This document shows positions 17,993 to 27,826 of a stretch of 64,000 bases of DNA, one piece after another. Source of the stretch: Paracoccus alkanivorans. Lineage in GTDB: Bacteria > Pseudomonadota > Alphaproteobacteria > Rhodobacterales > Rhodobacteraceae. The stretch is from the NCBI RefSeq assembly GCF_003697785.1, contig NZ_QOKZ01000012.1, positions 1 to 64,000 of the forward strand, in the 5' to 3' direction. The translations under genes and the position numbers were made by a program. Every line of letters starts with the position of its first letter. Positions within the stretch are counted from its first letter, which is position 1. The notes under the pieces were generated by a model that saw only the letters and a list, made by a program, of their open reading frames with translations, did no database searches and was not told where the DNA came from.

Positions 17993-18271
17993 ATGACGGA
18001 GCCGAAGCTGACAACCCATACCCGGCAGGCCCATTGGCGCCAGCGGAACGCCGAGAAATACCACGCCCATCTGGCCGTGCAGCGGGGGCTGAACAACGGC
18101 GATCTGGTCCGCCAGGCCTGCGAGGTCTGCGGTGATCCCCGGACGGATGCGCATCATGACGATTACAGCGCGCCGCTTCGGGTCAGGTGGCTCTGCCGGC
18201 AGCATCATATCCGGCTTCATCACGGCGGCGAGGATCTGTTCGCGGGAATGAACGCCCTGAGAAAACCTTGA
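17993..18271 (+). CDS. Small HNH-like zinc protein
   Basis: 92 aa. Cys pair CEVC (43, 46), AHHDDYSAPL (His54, His55, Asp56), and WLCRQHH (Cys68, His71, His72) give a CxxC...HHxD...CxxHH layout like small HNH-endonuclease or zinc-ribbon proteins often carried by phage. GGGAGGA precedes the start by about 10 bases. No phage genes are nearby. Nuclease activity is not demonstrated by the sequence. Confidence 0.6.
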   Translation: MTEPKLTTHTRQAHWRQRNAEKYHAHLAVQRGLNNGDLVRQACEVCGDPRTDAHHDDYSAPLRVRWLCRQHHIRLHHGGEDLFAGMNALRKP

Positions 18272-18708
18272 GCCCCGCTTGACCGCATGAGCGGTAAAGG
18301 CGAACGGTTCATCGCATATATCCGACCTTCGCAGGCGGCGGGATCGAGGCCGATCATCATTGCCGGCACATGCTGAAGCATTTCCAGCAAAAGCGGATAC
18401 CGTTTCGGCAGAAGAACAGCCCTCCGGACTGTTCTTCGATCCTGCCTCAATGCGTTTGAAAATGCATAAAAACAAAAACTTAAATAGTTTGGGCGCTTCA
18501 GCGAAAAACCGAAACGATACATGGTTTCAGATCACGCGCTGGCAGTTGCCGCGATGCGAAAACGCGAAGGAACAGCCCGGCCGCAATGCCGTTCCAACGC
18601 TGCTGAACATCAGGCGGGTTTCGAATATCCGCAACAGGCAAGCCCCGGCACGGTGCTTGACGGGATCGCGGACGGCAGTAATGGATGGGCAGCGGCCAGG
18701 TCGCCACA
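18272..18708. other. 437-bp intergenic region with repeat sequences
   Basis: No convincing gene. It contains GCATTTCCAGCAAAAGCGGA at about 18378-18397, similar to intergenic repeats I recall from alphaproteobacteria. The REP-like hairpin at 18411-18437 and an AT-rich stretch (18460-18490) follow. The rest is featureless. Confidence 0.5.
18411..18437. repeat. REP-like hairpin, copy 2
   Basis: GAAGAACAG / CCCTCCGGA / CTGTTCTTC, a perfect 9-bp stem. The reverse-complement loop TCCGGAGGG differs from copy 1 (13769-13793) at one base, and the flank GATCCTGCCTCA matches that of copy 1. The two are members of one repeat family. Confidence 0.6.
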
Positions 18709-19164
18709 TTACCGGCCGCGTTGCGCGATGGTCAAGGTAGCGTCGAGCGCCTGCAGGAACCGGGACCGATCGGCCCTGGTGAAAGAAGAGCCGCCACCGC
18801 GGAAAAACGGATCCGCAGCGCGGATATCACTCATCAGGTCCCGGGTTGCGAGCCTCTGGCCGATATTGGTCCGTGTCAGTTCTTCTCCAGCCGGGGTGAG
18901 GACATGGGCACCGGCCTTGATGCACCGGTCTGCAAGCGGTATGTCCGCGGTTACGACCACATCACCCGCCCCACATTGCGCTGCGATCCACTGATCCGCC
19001 ACATCCGGCCCCTGGTCCACGATCACAAGCGAAACCAGCGGGTTCCGGGATGGGCGGAGACCTCCATTGCAAACCAGGATCATGGGAACCCGCATGCGGG
19101 TCGCCACGCGCTCTGCCTCGTCTTTCACCGGGCAGGCATCAGCATCGATATAGAGCGTGGTCAT
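18709..19164 (-). CDS. YaiI/YqxD (DUF188) family protein
   Basis: 151 aa. Family hallmarks: LYIDADACPVKDE at the N-terminus, VVTADIPLADRCIKAGAHVL, LATRDLMSDIR, and GGSSFTRADRSRFLQALD. The fold is PIN/NYN-nuclease-like with conserved acidic residues, but the biological role is not established. Start 19164 (MTTLYID) matches the family; an ATG 9 codons upstream is the alternative. Confidence 0.9.
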   Translation of the reverse strand: MTTLYIDADACPVKDEAERVATRMRVPMILVCNGGLRPSRNPLVSLVIVDQGPDVADQWIAAQCGAGDVVVTADIPLADRCIKAGAHVLTPAGEELTRTNIGQRLATRDLMSDIRAADPFFRGGGSSFTRADRSRFLQALDATLTIAQRGR

Positions 19165-19463
19165 GGCCTTCTCGCCGGATGTTGGACGCACAGCATACTG
19201 TCACGCGCGGTGACGGCAATGTCGAACCAACCTGATGTTGATGACCGCAAGCTCCCGCCTTTGCCTGTTCGTCCAAAGCATGTTGCAGCACGGTCGGAAC
19301 AGTTTTCCTCCCGTGAATGCCAATCTGCCGATGCGCCTCCGGGACAAGCAGCTTGATCGACGCGCTGGCAGGACGTGACACCTTGTTCCTGCTGAACGAT
19401 GAGTTGCGCACGGGTTCGCCTTTGGGCGGAGGCAGGGGCAATGCCTGCAACGGCCGGGCCGCG

Positions 19464-19865
19464 CTAGCCGCGCCCAGCCCCCGATCCACCGAGTTCGTCG
19501 AGGATCGCACAGTCGGGATCGTCATCGCCACGGCATTCGGCGATCAAGTCCTGCAGTTTCCGTTCCAGCGCATGCAGCTGGGCGATCTTTTCCCGGACAT
19601 CGGACAGATGCGCCTTGGCCAGGTCGCGGACATCGCGGCTGGCCCGGTTCTCGTTACAGTAAAGCCCCATCAGGCGGCGGCATTCCTCCAGCGAAAAGCC
19701 CAGGCTGCGGGCTTGCGACAGAAAGCGCAGCCGGGTCAGTTGCTGGCCGCTGAAATCGCGATAGCCATTATTGCCGCGATCCGGGGCGACAAGGCCGATT
19801 TCCTCGTAATAGCGGATCGTCTTGACCGGCAGCCCGGTCGTCTCTGCGGCTTCACCGATATTCAT
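19464..19865 (-). CDS. cueR: CueR/HmrR copper-responsive MerR-family regulator
   Basis: 133 aa. MerR helix-turn-helix (IGEAAETTGLPVKTIRYYEE, 3-22), dimerisation helix, and metal loop Cys111-x7-Cys119 (CRGDDDPDC), the spacing of the Cu(I)-binding loop in CueR. It activates copper efflux by untwisting promoters with a 19-bp spacer; exactly such a promoter precedes copA (22519-22549). It lies 86 bp downstream of copA on the same strand, across a hairpin. Confidence 0.93.
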   Translation of the reverse strand: MNIGEAAETTGLPVKTIRYYEEIGLVAPDRGNNGYRDFSGQQLTRLRFLSQARSLGFSLEECRRLMGLYCNENRASRDVRDLAKAHLSDVREKIAQLHALERKLQDLIAECRGDDDPDCAILDELGGSGAGRG

Positions 19866-19902
19866 CGTCTGGCTCCTGCGCTATGGCGGGTGTATGGAAA
19901 CT

Positions 19903-19941
19903 GGTCATGGCGGGCGGCGGTTTCAACCGCCTGCCATGACC
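19903..19941 (-). terminator. Hairpin between copA and cueR
   Basis: Outer arms GGTCATGGC/GCCATGACC (9 bp) and inner arms GGCGGTT/AACCGCC (7 bp) around a TCA loop. It sits in the copA-cueR gap without a T-run. It may attenuate read-through from copA into cueR or protect the copA 3' end. Confidence 0.55.
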
Positions 19942-19951
19942 GGGACGGTGT

Positions 19952-22480
<2,529 letters not shown>

Positions 22481-22518
22481 CATGCCGCTCCGTCAATGGA
22501 TTCCTGTCATTGACACCT

Positions 22519-22549
22519 GATCTAGGGCTTCCAGTTACTGGAGGGTCAA
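22519..22549 (-). promoter_or_regulatory. MerR-type (CueR) promoter of copA
   Basis: Reading the minus strand: -35 TTGACC (22549-22544), a 19-bp spacer containing the palindrome CCAGT-AACTGG, then a -10 of TAGATC (22524-22519). The overlong 19-bp spacer with a central dyad is diagnostic of MerR-family-activated promoters. It lies about 39-69 bases upstream of the copA start. Confidence 0.85.
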
Positions 22550-22605
22550 GGGGCTTGTTGAAAAAACCTCACGACGGGACAATCCGCTCCGCCCTGGCTG
22601 GACGC

Positions 22606-22680
22606 GCCCCTTCTTCTTTGGGAAAATACCTTGGGGGTCCGGGGGCAAGGCCCCCGGCCATCGCCGGAGGCAACCGCACA
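22606..22680. repeat. Dispersed 3'-end repeat, divergent copy 3
   Basis: CCCTTCTTCTTTGGGAAAAT then GGGGGTCCGGGGGCAAGG, with a hairpin CCGGGGGC-AAG-GCCCCCGG. The layout is the same as copy 1 (1246-1330), where TTCTTC, an AAATAT-like block and CCATCGC-GGA-GCAACC are shared. It lies just past the 3' end of nadC. Confidence 0.45.
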
Positions 22681-22699
22681 TTGTGCCCGCAGGCCGATT

Positions 22700-23545
22700 T
22701 CAGAAATCCAGCCCCAGGTCCAGCGTCCGCGCCGAATGGGTCAGCGCACCTGAGGAAATATAATCCACCCCGGTTGCCGCCACTTCGGCGATCCGCTCCA
22801 GCCGCATGTTGCCCGACGCCTCCAGCACCACGCGCCCCGCCGCAATGGCCACCGCCTCGCGCAGCGTGGGCGTGTCCATATTGTCCAGCAGCACGACATC
22901 CGCGCCGCCTTCGTCCAGCACCTCGGCAAGCTGGCCAAGGCTGTCCACCTCGATCTCGCAGCGGATCATATGCGATGCGCGGGCCTTGACCGCCTGCAGG
23001 ACCGGGCGGATACCGCCCGCCGCGGCGATATGGTTGTCCTTGATCAGGATCGCGTCGGACAGCGAGAAACGGTGGTTGAAGCCGCCGCCATGCAGCACCG
23101 CCTGTTTCTCGACCAGCCGCAGGCCCGGCGTGGTCTTGCGGGTGCAGGTGATGCGGGTTGCGGTGCCTTGGGTCCGGGCGACGAAAGCGGCGGTCAGGCT
23201 GGCGATGCCACACATCCGGCCGGCGAAATTCAGCGCCACCCGCTCGGCCGAGAGGATCGAGGCGGCGCTGCCCTCGATCTCCATCAGCAACTCGCCGGGC
23301 TGGAAGGCGGTGCCGTCCGGGCAGGCGATGCGCAGGGTCAGCCCCGGATCGACCAGCCGGAAGGCCATCGCGGCCAGTTGCATGCCTGAGGCCACGCCGG
23401 CCTCGCGCGCACGCAGATGGGCGCTATAGCGCAGATCCGCCGGGATGACCGTGCGTGTGGTGATGTCGCCCTGGCTGCCCAGATCCTCGGCCAGCGCGGC
23501 ACGGATCAGGGGTTCGACAAGCAGATCGGGCAGGGGCGGGATCAT
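22700..23545 (-). CDS. nadC: Nicotinate-nucleotide pyrophosphorylase (quinolinate phosphoribosyltransferase)
   Basis: 281 aa, the usual length. Converts quinolinate plus PRPP to nicotinate mononucleotide, CO2 and PPi. Motifs: EDLGSQGDITT at the N-terminus, RKTTPGLRLVEKQAV, HRFSLSDAILIKDNH (active-site Lys/His region), EVDSL and LLDNM. The ATG at 23545 overlaps the nadB stop as ATGA. Last gene of nadABC. Confidence 0.96.
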   Translation of the reverse strand: MIPPLPDLLVEPLIRAALAEDLGSQGDITTRTVIPADLRYSAHLRAREAGVASGMQLAAMAFRLVDPGLTLRIACPDGTAFQPGELLMEIEGSAASILSAERVALNFAGRMCGIASLTAAFVARTQGTATRITCTRKTTPGLRLVEKQAVLHGGGFNHRFSLSDAILIKDNHIAAAGGIRPVLQAVKARASHMIRCEIEVDSLGQLAEVLDEGGADVVLLDNMDTPTLREAVAIAAGRVVLEASGNMRLERIAEVAATGVDYISSGALTHSARTLDLGLDF

Positions 23546-25107
23546 GGGGTGGTCTCCGGTGAAAACGCGTCGCGGATCGCCATCGCTTCGGCCAGCGAGA
23601 GCCGGCTGCGGCGAGGCTCGGGCAGGCTGTCGGGGAAATCGCGGCGGCAATGCGCGCCTCGGCTTTCCTCGCGTTGCAGGGCTGCGGCGGCGATCAGCGT
23701 GGCGGTGGCGGTCATGTTGAGAAGCGATACGCAGTCGGGCTGCGCGGCCTCGATAGCGGCGATCTCTCGCAGGCAGCGGCTCAGGCCCTCCGCGTCGCGC
23801 AGCACTCCGGCGCCCTCGGTCATGGCATGCCGCAGGCGCAAGACCAGCGCCGGGTCGGGCAGGGGGGCATCGGGCAGATCGGGCAGTTGCAGCGATGCGG
23901 CATTGTCGGGGCCAGTGCCCATGGCAGCGGCGATGTCCCGCGCGCAGCGCGCCGCGAAGACCAGCCCCTCCAACAACCCGTTCGAGGCCAGCCGGTTCGC
24001 CCCGTGCAGCCCCGTGGACGCCGCCTCGCCGCAGACCCAAAGCCTGTCAAGGCTGGCCCGGCCATCGGCATCCGTGGCGATCCCGCCCATGTGGTAATGC
24101 GCGGCGGCGGCGATGGGGATCGGCTGCGTGACCGGGTCGATGCCGGCCTTTTCGCAGGCTCCGGCAAGGGCGGGAAACTCGGTCAGGATGCGCGGGCCAA
24201 GACAGGCGCGGCAGTCCAGCATCGGCTCCAGCCCGGCCTGCGTCTGCGCATAGACCGCGCGGGCGACGATATCGCGGGGGGCAAGCTCGGCATCCGGGTG
24301 AACGCCTTGCATGAACCGCTCGCCCTTGCGGTTGACCAGCCATGCGCCCTCGCCCCGCAGGGCCTCTGTCGCCAGCGGGGCCGGATCGAGGCCGCAGGCA
24401 AGCGCGGTGGGGTGGAACTGCACGAATTCGGCATCGGCGATCATCGCCCCCGCCCGCGCCGCTATGCCGATCACCTGTCCGCGGATGCGCAGGGGATTGG
24501 TCGTCACCGCGTAGAGCCCGCAGGAGCCGCCGCCCGCCAGCAGCACGGCGGGGGCGCTGATGGTCACCGGGGCAGAGCCATCCGCGCGGGCGATATCGAC
24601 GCCGGTCACCCGGCCCGCATCGACCTGCAACCCGGTGGCGAGCATCCCCTCCAGCACCTGCACCGAGGGCGTGGCGCGCAGGGTGGCGATCAGCGCGCGC
24701 ATGATCTCGGCCCCGGCCTGATCGCCTTTCACGCGGACGACGCGGGCAAAGCTGTGCGCCGCCTCGCGCGACATGACATAGCCGCCATCCGCGTCGCGGT
24801 CGAAAGGCGCGCCAAGCCCGGTCAGGTCGAGGATATGGTTGCGCGCCGCCTCGGTCACGATCCGCGCCACATCGGCATCGACCGTTCCCGCCCCCGCCCG
24901 CATCGTGTCACGGGCATGCGCGGCGGCGCTGTCTGCCGGGTCCATCGCCGCCGCGACGCCGCCAAGTGCCCACGCGGAGCTTGCGCCCTGGCCCAGGTTT
25001 TCGGGCGAGATCATCAGCACCGGGCGCGGGGCAAGGTTCAGCGCGGCATAGATCGCCGCCAGCCCCGCACCGACGATCACGATCCGGTCAGTCGCGATTT
25101 GCGGCAT
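23542..25107 (-). CDS. nadB: L-aspartate oxidase
   Basis: 521-aa FAD enzyme oxidising aspartate to iminoaspartate, the first step of NAD synthesis. FAD motif IVIVGAGLAAIYAALNL near residue 10, GQGASSAWALGGVAAA, the flavoprotein signature EFVQFHPTAL, YHMGGIATDADGR, and GLHGANRLASNGLLEGLVF. Sits 12 bp after nadA and overlaps nadC. Confidence 0.95.
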   Translation of the reverse strand: MPQIATDRIVIVGAGLAAIYAALNLAPRPVLMISPENLGQGASSAWALGGVAAAMDPADSAAAHARDTMRAGAGTVDADVARIVTEAARNHILDLTGLGAPFDRDADGGYVMSREAAHSFARVVRVKGDQAGAEIMRALIATLRATPSVQVLEGMLATGLQVDAGRVTGVDIARADGSAPVTISAPAVLLAGGGSCGLYAVTTNPLRIRGQVIGIAARAGAMIADAEFVQFHPTALACGLDPAPLATEALRGEGAWLVNRKGERFMQGVHPDAELAPRDIVARAVYAQTQAGLEPMLDCRACLGPRILTEFPALAGACEKAGIDPVTQPIPIAAAAHYHMGGIATDADGRASLDRLWVCGEAASTGLHGANRLASNGLLEGLVFAARCARDIAAAMGTGPDNAASLQLPDLPDAPLPDPALVLRLRHAMTEGAGVLRDAEGLSRCLREIAAIEAAQPDCVSLLNMTATATLIAAAALQREESRGAHCRRDFPDSLPEPRRSRLSLAEAMAIRDAFSPETTP

Positions 25108-25119
25108 ATGCGTGGCCTC

Positions 25120-26196
25120 TCAGCCGGCCAGACGGCGCGACAGGTCGATCATCCGCTGCACCGCCAGCCGCGCGCGACCAGCGATCTCTGGGTCCACCTC
25201 GACCGCGCCGGTCATGCTGTGCAGCGAATACAGCACCTTTTCCAGCGTGATCTTTTTCATATAGGGACACATGTTGCAGGGGCCGAGGAACTCGACCTCG
25301 GGGAAGGCGTCCGAAATATTGGTGGCCATCGAGCATTCGGTGACCAGCATGGTCTTTTCCGGCTTCTCGCGGCTGACCCAATCGATGATCCCCGAGGTCG
25401 AGCCGGCGAAATCGGCCTCGGCCACGACATCGGGCGGGCATTCGGGATGGGCGATGATCTTCAGCCCCGGGTTCCAGTCGCGGAAATCGCGCAGGTCCTG
25501 CGGGGTGAAGCGCTCATGCACGATGCAGGCGCCGTCCCACCAGACGACGCGCTTTTGCGGCACCTGTTTCGCCACGTTCTGCGCCAGGTATTTGTCGGGC
25601 GTCATGATGACGGTGTCGCCCTCCATCGCGGCGACGATCTGCGCGGCATTGGCGGAGGTGCAGCAGATATCCGAGGCGGCCTTCACCTCGGCGGTGGTGT
25701 TGACATAGCTGACCACCGGCGCGCCGGGATATTGCGCCCGCATCTCGGCGATGCCCTCGGCGGTGATGCTTTCGGCCAGCGAGCAGCCCGCTTCCATGTC
25801 CGGCATCAGAACGGTCTTGGCGGGGTTCAGGATCTTCGAGGTTTCGGCCATGAAATGCACGCCGCATTGCACGATCACATCGGCCTCGACCTCGGTCGCC
25901 TTGATGGCAAGCTGCAGGCTGTCGCCGACGAAATCCGCGATGCCGTGATAGATGTCGGGCGTCATGTAGTTATGCGCCAGCACCACGGCGTTGCGTTCCT
26001 TCTTGAGCCGGTTGATCGCGGCCACATAGGGGGCCTGCATCGCCCAATCGGGCGGCGGCACGACGCGATCCATCCTTGCATAGATATCCCCCATCTCCTC
26101 GGCCAGTGCGACAGAGGGGGCAAGATCGTAATGCGCTTCAAGCTCGGCGCGAAGGTCGGTCTGGTCGAGCAATGGTCTGACACCTCTCGCATGCAT
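25120..26196 (-). CDS. nadA: Quinolinate synthase
   Basis: 358 aa; condenses iminoaspartate with dihydroxyacetone phosphate to quinolinate using a [4Fe-4S] cluster. Cluster Cys candidates are in VQCGVHFMAE, ICCTSANA and GPCNMCPYMKK, all conserved in the family. Also VLAHNYMTPDIYHGIADFVG and TPDKYLAQNV. Start: ATG 26196 is the first Met but lacks an obvious RBS. An in-frame TTG at 26172, with AGAGG upstream, would give 350 aa, closer to E. coli NadA. Confidence 0.95.
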   Translation of the reverse strand: MHARGVRPLLDQTDLRAELEAHYDLAPSVALAEEMGDIYARMDRVVPPPDWAMQAPYVAAINRLKKERNAVVLAHNYMTPDIYHGIADFVGDSLQLAIKATEVEADVIVQCGVHFMAETSKILNPAKTVLMPDMEAGCSLAESITAEGIAEMRAQYPGAPVVSYVNTTAEVKAASDICCTSANAAQIVAAMEGDTVIMTPDKYLAQNVAKQVPQKRVVWWDGACIVHERFTPQDLRDFRDWNPGLKIIAHPECPPDVVAEADFAGSTSGIIDWVSREKPEKTMLVTECSMATNISDAFPEVEFLGPCNMCPYMKKITLEKVLYSLHSMTGAVEVDPEIAGRARLAVQRMIDLSRRLAG

Positions 26197-26577
26197 GGGC
26201 GCTCGGGTGGTCGAGCGGATCCGGTCGCTGCGCCGGAGGGCGGCGCATTCGCGCTGTTCTAGACATTGCTTGCCCTCACGGCAAGCATTCGCTGCGTTCC
26301 GGGCAGGTTTTGCTGGCCGAAACGCGGCTGAAAACCGGCCATCCCCCGAAAGGCGGATGATTCTGCAGATGGTGCAATCGTGGAAAATCCGGCTTCGCGC
26401 CGCAGATCTCAAACCGCCCATTTCTTGGTCAGATGCCCGATTCCGGCGATCAAGCCTTGGGCTGTTTGCGTAATGCTGCGCTGCAGAGACGCTAATTCCC
26501 CTGTCAGGCTTGCATGAAGATGGCAGGTCGTGGCGCTGATGCATGCGGGAAGCCACCGTATCGCCAAGGGAGCCCAT
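26197..26577. other. 381-bp divergent regulatory region between nadA and the nitrate operon
   Basis: Contains the inverted repeat at 26267-26287 near nadA. Nearer the transporter gene I see an imperfect dyad (TTGCGT...ACGCTAA, 26466-26495) but no convincing paired hairpins of the NasT/ANTAR type and no -24/-12 promoter. No gene. Confidence 0.5.
26267..26287. promoter_or_regulatory. Inverted repeat upstream of nadABC, candidate NAD-repressor operator
   Basis: TGCTTGCC-CTCAC-GGCAAGCA, perfect 8-bp arms, centred about 80 bp before the nadA start. De novo NAD operons in alphaproteobacteria are known to be repressed by regulators such as NadQ or NrtR. Whether this sequence is such a site is inferred from position and symmetry only. 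Confidence 0.45.
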
Positions 26578-27813
26578 ATGACCGAGTCCGTCCACGCACC
26601 CGCCTCGCCCGAAGAGGCCAATCGCGCCCTGATCATGTCCACCATCGCCTTCACCGTCTGTTTCGCGGTCTGGACCATCTTTTCGATCATCGGTCTGCAG
26701 ATCCGCGAGCAGCTCGGGCTGAGCGATTCGCAATTCGGCCTGATGGTCGGGCTGCCGATCCTCACCGGCTCGCTTTTGCGGATCGTTCTGGGGCTTCTGA
26801 CCGACAGGCTGGGCGGGCGCATCGTCTACAGCCTGACCATGCTGACCGCCGCCGCCTCGACGCTGCTGCTGTCATTCGCCCAGACCTATCCGCAGGTGCT
26901 GCTGGCCGCCGCCGGAGTCGGCGTGGCGGGCGGGTCCTTTGCGGTCGGCGTCGCCTATGTCTCGCGCTTCTACCCGGCGGGGCGGCAGGGCACGGCGCTT
27001 GGCATTTTCGGGGTCGGCAATGTCGGCGCGGCGGTGACCAAGTTCGTTGCGCCCTTCGTGATGATCGCGGTCGGCTGGCAGGGCACCGCGCAGATCTGGG
27101 CGCTGCTGCTGGTCGTCATGGCGGCGCTGTTCTGGTTCACCACCTATGACGATCCCGACAGCTTCGCCCGCCATCACGGCACCGCCCCAAAGGCGCAGCC
27201 GCGCAGCCTGTCAGCCGAGCTTTCGTTGCTGAAGAACCTGCAGGTCTGGCGTTTTTCCTTCTATTACTTCTTTGCCTTCGGGGCTTTTGTTGCGCTGGCG
27301 CTGTGGCTGCCGCATTACCTGATCGAGGTTTACGGCTTCGACGTGAAGACCGCCGGGATGATCGGCGCGGCCTATTCCATCCCGGCCTCGGTCTTTCGCG
27401 CCTATGGCGGGGTGCTGTCGGACCGGATCGGCGCGCGGCGGGTGATGTATTGGACCTTTGCCGTTTCGCTGGCACTCACGGGGGTCCTGTCGCTTCCGGG
27501 CGGGCTGCCGCCACTGGTCTTCATTGCGGCGATCTTCGTGCTGGGCTTTTTCATGAGCCTCGGCAAGGCCGCCGTCTATAAACATGTGCCCAGCTATTAC
27601 CCGCGGAATGTCGGCGCGGTCGGCGGGCTGGTCGGCATGATCGGGGGCCTGGGCGGCTTCTTCCTGCCGCTGCTGTTCGGCTGGCTGCGCGACGAGACGG
27701 GCCTCTGGTCAAGCTGCTTCATGGTGCTGTTCGTGCTGGTCGCCATCGGTTTCGGCTGGATGCATCTGTCGATCCGCCGCCTTGACCGCGCCGCTGTCCC
27801 GCAAGCCGCCTGA
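26578..27813 (+). CDS. Nitrate/nitrite transporter, NarK/NNP (MFS) family
   Basis: 411 aa, about twelve membrane helices. The NNP-type nitrate signature appears as GFFMSLGKAAVYKHVPSYYP and in VGVAGGSFAVGVAYVSRFYP; the Arg in the MFS loop GLLTDRLGGR is present. AAGGGAG precedes the ATG by about 5 bases. First gene of the nitrate assimilation operon; corresponds to nasA of Paracoccus nomenclature. Imports nitrate for the cytoplasmic reductases encoded next. Confidence 0.93.
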   Translation: MTESVHAPASPEEANRALIMSTIAFTVCFAVWTIFSIIGLQIREQLGLSDSQFGLMVGLPILTGSLLRIVLGLLTDRLGGRIVYSLTMLTAAASTLLLSFAQTYPQVLLAAAGVGVAGGSFAVGVAYVSRFYPAGRQGTALGIFGVGNVGAAVTKFVAPFVMIAVGWQGTAQIWALLLVVMAALFWFTTYDDPDSFARHHGTAPKAQPRSLSAELSLLKNLQVWRFSFYYFFAFGAFVALALWLPHYLIEVYGFDVKTAGMIGAAYSIPASVFRAYGGVLSDRIGARRVMYWTFAVSLALTGVLSLPGGLPPLVFIAAIFVLGFFMSLGKAAVYKHVPSYYPRNVGAVGGLVGMIGGLGGFFLPLLFGWLRDETGLWSSCFMVLFVLVAIGFGWMHLSIRRLDRAAVPQAA

Positions 27814-27826
27814 AAGGAGCCATGCG

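Noticed and set aside
19165..19463. Possible gene between the YaiI gene and cueR
   Set aside because: Open frames on both strands exist but have no RBS, motif or plausible composition.
23650..26262. 870-codon plus-strand open frame across nadB and nadA
   Set aside because: Antisense shadow of two well-conserved enzymes; no domain recognisable.
26400..26577. Sigma-54 promoter and NtrC site before the nitrate transporter
   Set aside because: GG and GC pairs were found, but not at the required 10-bp separation; the GGTGCA half-site has no properly spaced partner.
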